NCBI RefSeq assembly: GCF_900111095.1
Contig: NZ_FOGB01000009.1
Location: 34,874 to 98,873 of the forward strand
Source: Amphritea atlantica
GTDB lineage: Bacteria; Pseudomonadota; Gammaproteobacteria; Pseudomonadales; Balneatricaceae
Length of the DNA: 64,000 nt
Direction of reading: 5' to 3'
The notes under the pieces are model-generated. The model was not told the DNA's origin, did no database searches, and saw nothing but the letters and a program-made list of their open reading frames with translations. The position numbers and the translations under genes are program-made. Below, piece by piece: positions 58,607 to 64,000 of this stretch (position 1 is its first letter; each line of letters starts with the position of its first letter).

Positions 58607-59977
58607 ATGCAACCTTATACACACGCCCAGAATCAGACCGCCAACAGAACCGACAACCGGGCTCTGAGTGTCAGCGAACTCAACCGCCAGGTAAAATCCC
58701 TGCTGGAAAGTTCTTTTCTCACCATCCACGTGGAGGGCGAGCTTTCCAATGTGGTTAAAGCCAGTTCGGGACACTGGTACTTCACCCTCAAAGACCGGGA
58801 CGCTCAGGTGCGTTGCGCGATGTTCCGCAACCGCAATCAATACCTGAAATACCAGGCTAAAAACGGCGACAAGGTCGTCGTCAGGGCGAAAGTCAGCTTA
58901 TACCCGGGTCGGGGTGACTACCAACTGATCTGCGATTATATGGAAGAGAGCGGTGTCGGCTCACTGCAGCAAGCCTATGAAGCGCTCAAATTCAAACTGC
59001 AGCAACAAGGCCTGTTTGATCCGGCATTTAAAAAACCGGTCCCGACTCACCCGAAACACCTGGGCGTGATCACCTCACCCACCGGAGCGGCGGTTCACGA
59101 TATTCTGACCGTGCTCAAACGCCGCTTTCCCTCACTCCCCGTGACACTGTTTCCAACCGCCGTACAGGGGAGTGAAGCCGCCGCTCAGATAGCCAATGCG
59201 ATCCGACTGGCAAATGAGGATGGTCGCTGTGATGTATTGATTGTCGGTCGTGGTGGTGGCTCTCTGGAGGACCTGTGGCCGTTTAACGAAGAGATCGTAG
59301 CGCACAGCATATTTCATAGCGAGATCCCCATCATCAGCGCTGTCGGTCATGAAACAGATGTGTCTATCGCTGACTTTGTTGCGGATATGCGCGCCGCCAC
59401 CCCCTCGGCCGCAGCAGAACTTATCAGCCCGGATCAGCAACAGATTCTGCTGCGCCTGCAACAACTACAGCAGCGACTGCTGCGCGCCTGGCAGCGCAAC
59501 CATCAGCAACGCCAACAGCAGTTGCAATGGACCCGCAGCCGGTTACGCCACCCCGGTGACAAACTCAGGGAGCAGGCACAGAAACTGGATGACCTTGAAC
59601 TGCGGATGCAACGTGCGGTCAGACACCACATTGAACGACAAAAACAGACGTTCAAACAGCTGCAACAACGTTATCAGCGCTGCTCTCCGATGCCCCGTAT
59701 CGCCGCCGGGCAGCAGCGTAAAGATGAGCTGGAGCACAGATTATTCACCCTGATCCAGACCCATCTGAAACAGAGCAACCTTAAACTCAGCGGCCTGGCG
59801 GCCACACTCAACAGCGTCAGCCCTCTGGCAACGCTGGACCGCGGTTACGCTATCGTTCAGGATGAACAGGGTAAGGTAATTCAGGATATCAGCCAGATAA
59901 CACCAGAAAGCACCGTCGAAACACGACTCAGTAAGGGCCGCTTTGTCAGCAGAGTCACTCAGGTTATACAGGAGTAA
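58607..59977 (+). CDS. xseA: Exodeoxyribonuclease VII large subunit
   Basis: Catalytic subunit of the single-strand exonuclease. With the ATG at 58607 it has 456 residues. It has an N-terminal OB fold (LSVSELNRQVKSLLE, SGHWYFTLKDRDAQVRCAMF), the core domain with GVITSPTGAAVHDIL, GRGGGSLEDLWPFN and SAVGHETDVSIADFVADMRA, then a long coiled coil rich in Gln and Arg. The frame opens 38 codons earlier; no candidate start has a strong ribosome binding site, and I chose the one giving family length. Divergent from guaB. Confidence 0.94.
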   Translation: MQPYTHAQNQTANRTDNRALSVSELNRQVKSLLESSFLTIHVEGELSNVVKASSGHWYFTLKDRDAQVRCAMFRNRNQYLKYQAKNGDKVVVRAKVSLYPGRGDYQLICDYMEESGVGSLQQAYEALKFKLQQQGLFDPAFKKPVPTHPKHLGVITSPTGAAVHDILTVLKRRFPSLPVTLFPTAVQGSEAAAQIANAIRLANEDGRCDVLIVGRGGGSLEDLWPFNEEIVAHSIFHSEIPIISAVGHETDVSIADFVADMRAATPSAAAELISPDQQQILLRLQQLQQRLLRAWQRNHQQRQQQLQWTRSRLRHPGDKLREQAQKLDDLELRMQRAVRHHIERQKQTFKQLQQRYQRCSPMPRIAAGQQRKDELEHRLFTLIQTHLKQSNLKLSGLAATLNSVSPLATLDRGYAIVQDEQGKVIQDISQITPESTVETRLSKGRFVSRVTQVIQE

Positions 59978-59986
59978 AAAATCACT

Positions 59987-60817
59987 ATGCGTCTTTTCAG
60001 TTTTATATTCACTCTGTTACTCAGCTACTCCGCTGCAGCGGTTGATCTGCCCCAGGAATCAAGGGTTCCCGGCGGTATCGCTCTGATACCTCTCACCGGT
60101 CTGAACAGCGCAACGGCCCCATCTGCCTGGTATAAGGGTAACCGGGTGATGGTTTTACCCACCACAGAAACGCCCTTTTCACAACAGGCGTCCTGGGTCG
60201 CGGTGATCGGTATTCCGCTCTCGGCTAAGGCTACAAAAGATCAGCTGATGAAAGCCGATGGCAAGAGCTTTCCATTCCAGATTCAGGATAAAGAGTATGA
60301 GGAGCAGCGGCTTACCGTTACCAACAAGCGTCACGTCAATCCAAACAAGCAGGACCTGGCCCGCTATAAGCGCGAAAAAACGGAGATGGTTGCAGCATTC
60401 AAAAGCTGGAGCACACCTCAGATCAGCAGTGTGAACTTTGAACTACCCGCCACCGGCCGTTTCAGTAGCCCGTTTGGCCTTAAACGGTTTTTCAACGACC
60501 AGCCACGCAATCCTCACAGCGGCCTGGATATTGCCGGTGGTCAGGGGGGGGCTATCAGCGCCCCGGCACCGGGTAAGGTCGTTGCCGTTGGCGAATACTT
60601 TTTTAATGGCAACACAGTGATAATTGATCACGGTTATGGCCTCACCACCATGTACTGCCACATGAGCAGAATTGATGTAAAGATCGGCGATCAGCTTAAT
60701 ACCGGCGACAGTATCGGCGCTATCGGTAAAACCGGTCGTGTTACCGGGCCTCACCTGCACTGGAGCGTTAGCCTGAATAACACCAGGGTTGACCCCCTGC
60801 TGTTTGTTAAACAGTAA
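59987..60817 (+). CDS. Periplasmic M23 family metallopeptidase
   Basis: A 276-residue exported protein with a signal peptide (residues 1-18, FSFIFTLLLSYSAAAVD), an N-terminal domain of the kind that covers the active site in M23 family members, and a lysostaphin-type peptidase domain. Zinc ligands are in HSGLDIAG (HxxxD) and the HLHW motif near residue 257; the additional catalytic His is in YCHMSR. Probably a peptidoglycan DD-endopeptidase. Nine bases after xseA. Confidence 0.9.
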   Translation: MRLFSFIFTLLLSYSAAAVDLPQESRVPGGIALIPLTGLNSATAPSAWYKGNRVMVLPTTETPFSQQASWVAVIGIPLSAKATKDQLMKADGKSFPFQIQDKEYEEQRLTVTNKRHVNPNKQDLARYKREKTEMVAAFKSWSTPQISSVNFELPATGRFSSPFGLKRFFNDQPRNPHSGLDIAGGQGGAISAPAPGKVVAVGEYFFNGNTVIIDHGYGLTTMYCHMSRIDVKIGDQLNTGDSIGAIGKTGRVTGPHLHWSVSLNNTRVDPLLFVKQ

Positions 60818-60890
60818 CACTGCAGACGAGATATAGGCGTCTAAATATGATAGGCTTTTGCGCTCTTTAAACCGAACCGACAGAGTACTC

Positions 60891-61517
60891 ATGTCTGATA
60901 TTAAATTTGAAACAACTGAACAGATCGCCAGCTACGGTATCGGCCGTCAGATGGGCGACCACCTGGCCAACCAGAGCTTTGAGGGCGTTGAACTGAATGC
61001 CGTCATTGCGGGTATCCAGGAAGCGTTTGCCGGTGAAGCACTGAGCATCGAAGGCGAAAAAATCCAGGCTGCATTTAACGAGATTCAGGCTCGCATGCAG
61101 GAAAAAGCTGAAAAGCTGGCGAAAGAGGCTGCCGCAGAAGGCGAGCTTTACCTGGAGAAGAACGCTCAGCGCGAAGAGGTATTTGTTACCGATTCAGGCC
61201 TGCAGTACGAAATTATCACTGCCGGTGAAGAGGGTGGCGTAAGCCCAACCCGTGAATCGACCGTACGTACTCACTACCATGGTACATTCACCGACGGCAA
61301 AGTGTTCGACAGCTCTTATGATCGCGGCCAGCCAGCAGAATTTCCTGTCGGCGGTGTGATTGCAGGCTGGACTGAAGCGTTGCAACTGATGACCAAAGGC
61401 GCTAAATGGCGTCTGACGGTTCCTTATCAGTTGGCATATGGTGCCCAGGGTTCACCCGGCGGTATCCCACCCTATTCAACGCTGGTATTTGATGTAGAGC
61501 TGCTGGATATTCTGTAA
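60891..61517 (+). CDS. fklB: FKBP-type peptidyl-prolyl isomerase FklB
   Basis: A 208-residue two-domain FKBP: N-terminal helical dimerisation domain (IASYGIGRQMGDHLANQS) with a long Glu/Lys/Ala helix, and a C-terminal FKBP domain with VRTHYHGTFTDGKVFDSS, GVIAGWTEALQLM and PYQLAYG. No signal peptide, so it is the cytoplasmic FklB type rather than FkpA or Mip. Start at the ATG at 60891 (MSDIKFETTEQIASYG); the frame is open 11 codons upstream. Confidence 0.93.
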   Translation: MSDIKFETTEQIASYGIGRQMGDHLANQSFEGVELNAVIAGIQEAFAGEALSIEGEKIQAAFNEIQARMQEKAEKLAKEAAAEGELYLEKNAQREEVFVTDSGLQYEIITAGEEGGVSPTRESTVRTHYHGTFTDGKVFDSSYDRGQPAEFPVGGVIAGWTEALQLMTKGAKWRLTVPYQLAYGAQGSPGGIPPYSTLVFDVELLDIL

Positions 61518-61544
61518 TCAGTTATCCACAACTGTTGTAATACT

Positions 61545-61576
61545 AAAGACCGGCCGCTTCTGCCCCGGTCTTTTTT
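61545..61576 (+). terminator. Intrinsic terminator of fklB
   Basis: AAAGACCGG...CCGGTCTTT stem followed by TTTTTT; it ends 14 bases before the next gene's ATG. Confidence 0.85.
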
Positions 61577-61589
61577 ATGGAGCACACTT

Positions 61590-62351
61590 ATGCAACTGCA
61601 CCTTCAGGTCTCCGGTAGCGGAGCCCCCCTGATCATTATGCACGGGCTGTTTGGCACCCTGCTGAACTGGAGTGGACAGATCAAAGCCCTGTCAGAGCAC
61701 TTCACGGTTTATGCCGTGGATCTGCGCAACCATGGGCGCTCCCCCCACACCGACACCACCAGCTACCCGCTGATGGCTGATGATATTATCGAACTGATGG
61801 ATCAGCAGGGGCTGAAAAGCGCCCATATTCTGGGCCACTCCATGGGTGGAAAAGTGGCTATGCAACTGGCGATGAATCACCCTCAACGGGTCGACAAGCT
61901 GATTATTGTCGATATCGCCCCGGTACAGTACCCCAACCACCACAGCGATGTATTCCGCGGTCTGAATGCAGTACAACTCGGTAGCCTGAAGTCCCGTGGA
62001 GAAGCAGATCAGCAGTTGGCGCACTATATCGATGAACTCAGTGTACGTCAGTTTCTGCTCACCAACCTCTATCGAACCGAAGCGAAACAGTTTGCCTGGC
62101 GGATGAACCTGCCGGTGCTGGAAGCCTGTTATGCTGAGATTAGCAAGCCGCCCTCTGGTCCTGCTTTCGAAAAGCCCGTACTGTTTATTAAAGGCGAACT
62201 CTCAGATTATATCACTGCAGACTACCGCGATCAGATACTCAGGCTGTTCCCAAAAGCCGACTACCGGATGGTACAGGGCACCGGACACTGGCCGCATGCG
62301 GAGAAAGCCTCAGTGTTTACCCGACTGGTATTAAACTATCTGTTGAAATGA
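61590..62351 (+). CDS. ybfF: Alpha/beta hydrolase, YbfF-type esterase
   Basis: A 253-residue cytoplasmic hydrolase with HGLFGTLLNWSGQ, the nucleophile elbow GHSMGGKVAM (Ser near residue 90), DLRNHGRSPH and the late catalytic His in GTGHWPHAEK. This set is typical of YbfF esterases, which act on short acyl and acyl-CoA esters in vitro. It follows the fklB terminator closely, so it may have its own promoter inside or before that hairpin. Confidence 0.88.
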   Translation: MQLHLQVSGSGAPLIIMHGLFGTLLNWSGQIKALSEHFTVYAVDLRNHGRSPHTDTTSYPLMADDIIELMDQQGLKSAHILGHSMGGKVAMQLAMNHPQRVDKLIIVDIAPVQYPNHHSDVFRGLNAVQLGSLKSRGEADQQLAHYIDELSVRQFLLTNLYRTEAKQFAWRMNLPVLEACYAEISKPPSGPAFEKPVLFIKGELSDYITADYRDQILRLFPKADYRMVQGTGHWPHAEKASVFTRLVLNYLLK

Positions 62352-62432
62352 TGACAGTGCAGATATCAGCCCTTGTATGAGCAGTTGATACACGCTTGAT
62401 GATCAGAGAAGATCAGATGGAATGTGCTGAAT

Positions 62433-62449
62433 TGATCTGAAACAGATCA
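62433..62449. repeat. Perfect 17-bp inverted repeat
   Basis: TGATCTG-AAA-CAGATCA lies 82 bases after the esterase stop. No T run follows, so it is more like an operator or mRNA-end hairpin than a terminator. Confidence 0.4.
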
Positions 62450-62595
62450 GTTGAAGACTTTACAAGTAATTCTGTTAACCTGCCGGGTACTAACAACCAT
62501 GACTAAAGATCCCGACTACCCCGGAGAGAGTGCTGACATGCACCCTCAGCAAATCAAACCAACTACCACTGAGTGGCATTGGTGAGTTTCAGTTT

Positions 62596-62973
62596 TCAGA
62601 ACTTATACGACACTCCCATACCCAGACGCCCGTTAACACTACCCAGCCACACACCGGGATCTTTTCGGTCTTCAGAGTTAAGACTGTAAAGTGCATACAC
62701 ACCGGATGACACCCGCACCAACACAAACTGACCGGTGTCAACATTCAGACCAGACCGGTTGCTTCGCGCCATCTGATAGAACTTGCCTGAGAGATCAATC
62801 TCCTGCTCAGTCTGCTGTTCAGACTGGCCGGCTTGCTCCTTATCGTTCTGTTGCAATTCTGCACGCCCGATTGCACCTGCTATCATGTCCATCAAGCCGT
62901 CCAGTCCGGCACAGTTTCCACTGCAGGGCAGCAGCAGAAGGAGGGACATTACTGGAATCAGATATCTGTTCAT
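62596..62973 (-). CDS. Small secreted protein of unknown function
   Basis: A 125-residue protein with a signal peptide (YLIPVMSLLLLLPCSGNCAG). A Gln/Glu-rich stretch follows (residues 35-60), then a Gly- and aromatic-rich C-terminal part (TGQFVLVRVSSGVYALYSLN, GVWLGSVNGRLGMGVSYKF) whose final F suits a beta-strand or outer-membrane-associated end. I chose the ATG at 62973 after AAGG; the frame opens 13 codons earlier. A PsrA-like palindrome lies 80 bases upstream. Confidence 0.7.
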   Translation of the reverse strand: MNRYLIPVMSLLLLLPCSGNCAGLDGLMDMIAGAIGRAELQQNDKEQAGQSEQQTEQEIDLSGKFYQMARSNRSGLNVDTGQFVLVRVSSGVYALYSLNSEDRKDPGVWLGSVNGRLGMGVSYKF

Positions 62974-63387
62974 AGCCTTACACCTATTAAAAGCTAATGA
63001 AGTTTCAATCAATTCACGTGTTGTTAGCCCCCCCAGGCCTCAAACCTCTATACAAACGCTCGTTTGATCACGTTACGAACAGAAGATAACACAGCCCAAC
63101 AGTATAAAAAGTGATCTCAATCAGTTTTTGCCAGTTAAATTACCCAACTTGGGTAATGGATAACAACCTGTTCCACAATGACGACAGGGTTCTTAACGCA
63201 GGTGTATTTGATTAGAATCAGTTGGCATTTCATCTCTGGTTTTGCTCTTTATTACAAGCCTTTTTTATAAGCCCGTGAGTAAACACCATCCTTTAACCTG
63301 CATAAACCGGTTTCGCGATAAAACAGCTGACAAGTGCCACGACCATAAACACTCAACCCGGGCTTTAAAGGATTTTGTTACAGACAC
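62974..63387. other. Intergenic region with a regulatory palindrome, no gene recognised
   Basis: About 410 bases between the small secreted protein gene and the tRNA-like array. Apart from the palindrome at 63053-63066 and the terminator at its right edge nothing was recognised. A rightward frame at 63242 runs into the array and is rejected. Confidence 0.5.
63053..63066. promoter_or_regulatory. PsrA-like operator (TetR-family palindrome)
   Basis: CAAAC-GCTC-GTTTG matches the pattern G/CAAAC-N2-4-GTTTG/C described for PsrA, the fatty-acid-responsive TetR-family regulator of pseudomonads. It lies about 80 bases upstream of the small secreted protein gene. No psrA gene is in the window. Confidence 0.5.
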
Positions 63388-63417
63388 AAAAAAGGCATGT
63401 CATTACGACACACCTTT
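63388..63417 (-). terminator. Intrinsic terminator at the 3' end of the tRNA-like array
   Basis: On the minus strand AAAGGTGTGTC-GTAAT-GACATGCCTTT pairs throughout (two G-U pairs) and is followed by TTTTTT. It is the outermost of five terminators on this strand. Confidence 0.75.
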
Positions 63418-63430
63418 AATTATTACGTTG

Positions 63431-63551
63431 GTAGCGGGGCCAGATCTAAACCGACGACCCTCCTGCCCTTATTAAGAGCTGAGCCCGACGCCTGATCTCA
63501 AATTTCAGACAAAAAAGACCAACCTTTCGGCTAGTCTTGTTTTCCGTTGTA
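63431..63551 (-). repeat. tRNA-like tandem unit 1 (121 bp)
   Basis: Read leftward, the unit holds a terminator hairpin (63511-63537, AGACTAGCC-GAAA-GGTTGGTCT then T6). Next comes a degenerate initiator-tRNA-like 3' half: CGTCGGGCTC, an altered anticodon arm, GGGTCGTCGGTT, AGATCTGGCCCCGCTACCA. The acceptor 5' strand and D-arm are missing, so it is not a functional tRNA gene. Confidence 0.8.
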
Positions 63552-63676
63552 GTAGCGGGGCCAGATCTAAACCGACGACCTTCCCGAGCGTTTATTAAGA
63601 GCCGAGCCCGACGCCTGATCTCAGATTTCAGACAAAAAAAAGACCAACCTTTCGGCTAGTCTTGTTTTCCGTTGTA
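63552..63676 (-). repeat. tRNA-like tandem unit 2 (125 bp)
   Basis: Close copy of unit 1. It contains the terminator at 63634-63662 with T8 and the tRNA-like part with GAAGGTCGTCGGTT. The anticodon-arm region has a different insert (AATAAACGCTCGGG) from units 1, 4 and 5. Confidence 0.8.
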
Positions 63677-63801
63677 GTAGCGGGGCCAGATCTAAACCGA
63701 CGACCTTCCCGAGCGTTTATTAAGAGCCGAGCCCGACGCCTGATCTCAGATTTCAGACAAAAAAAAGACCAACCTTTCGGCTAGTCTTGTTTTCCGTTGT
63801 G
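63677..63801 (-). repeat. tRNA-like tandem unit 3 (125 bp)
   Basis: Essentially identical to unit 2, including the anticodon-arm insert and the terminator (63759-63787), which indicates a recent duplication. Confidence 0.8.
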
Positions 63802-63939
63802 GTAGCGGGGGCCAGATCTAAACCGACGACCTTCCAGCCCTTATTAAGAGCCGAGCCCGACGCTTTCTATGCCAGCTTCAAACCACCGAATTTCAGGCAA
63901 AAAAAGCCAATCTTTCGATTAGCTTATCTTTCCGTTGTG
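63802..63939 (-). repeat. tRNA-like tandem unit 4 (138 bp)
   Basis: The tRNA-like part retains GGCCCCCGCTACCA at its 3' end. The spacer differs from units 1-3. Its terminator (63899-63924) has a changed stem, AGCTAATC-GAAA-GATTGGCT, in which both arms have changed so that pairing is kept; T7 follows. Confidence 0.78.
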
Positions 63940-64000
63940 GGAGCGGGGCCAAATATAAACCGACGACCTTCCAGCCCTTATTAAGAGCCGAGCCCGACGC
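63940..64000 (-). repeat. tRNA-like tandem unit 5, cut by the window edge
   Basis: Same tRNA-like 3' half (CGTCGGGCTC, GGAAGGTCGTCGG, GGCCCCGCTCCCA) as in the other units. The 5' part lies beyond the window, so this could be the 3' end of a complete initiator tRNA gene or another relic. Confidence 0.6.

Noticed and set aside
63242..63475. 77-codon frame ending in GPDLNRRPSCPY
   Set aside because: It is made by reading into the tRNA-like array; such endings are a known artefact of tRNA-derived sequence.
63787..63984. 65-codon frame inside the array
   Set aside because: Lies wholly in tRNA-like repeat units; same artefact.
63431..64000. CRISPR array
   Set aside because: Units of 121-138 bp are similar along their whole length with no unique spacers of regular size, and no cas genes are present.

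Overview
The window reads as chromosomal DNA of a gammaproteobacterium. Gene order resembles Pseudomonas and the marine Oceanospirillales: gyrA-serC-pheA-hisC-tyrA/aroA fusion-cmk-rpsA-ihfB-lapA-lapB-pyrF on one strand, with ubiG-mupP-yciK diverging from gyrA. An Oceanospirillaceae-like marine bacterium is my best guess; this is inference from gene order and protein style, not from a marker gene.

Layout. 1-5.2 kb: 5' end of glnA with a recognisable sigma-54/NtrC control region, then typA, pip, dtd, an AEC transporter and a small ComEA-like protein. 5.3-18.6 kb: a long leftward block (gyrA to pyrF) for DNA gyrase, serine and aromatic amino acid synthesis, CMP kinase, ribosomal protein S1, IHF-beta, the LapA/LapB regulators of LPS synthesis, and OMP decarboxylase. 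18.9-25.1 kb: ubiG-mupP-yciK rightward, then rluB, an H-NS-like gene, yciO and rnm leftward, then yciB-yciI. 25.2-36.7 kb: an OmpA-like protein, a rhodanese, a TonB-dependent receptor interrupted by one amber codon, purL, mltF, an M14 carboxypeptidase, a decayed periplasmic binding protein and tadA. 37-38.3 kb: DUF1840 and hemolysin III family genes followed by a decayed second copy of the tadA start.

38.5-49.8 kb: an accessory signalling island. Three genes overlapping by 1-4 bases encode a periplasmic-propeller hybrid histidine kinase, a soluble GAF/PAS hybrid kinase, and a REC-PAS-GAF-PAS-GGDEF-EAL protein. Remnants of an EAL domain and a CHASE domain follow. 49.9-54.8 kb: a four-gene leftward operon of three lipoproteins sharing a nearly identical C-terminal TPR-like module and one Cys-rich secreted protein, with a decayed fourth copy of the module upstream. 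This is the best candidate here for an undescribed envelope system.

55.2-64 kb: guaB-guaA leftward with a readable guaB promoter/palindrome and an inter-gene terminator, then xseA, an M23 peptidase, fklB and an esterase rightward, and a small secreted protein gene with a PsrA-like operator upstream. The right end holds a tandem array of 121-138 bp units. On the minus strand each unit carries a degenerate initiator-tRNA-like 3' half followed by an intrinsic terminator; one terminator stem shows compensatory changes.

All coordinates and motif calls were made by eye from the sequence and translations. No database search was run.
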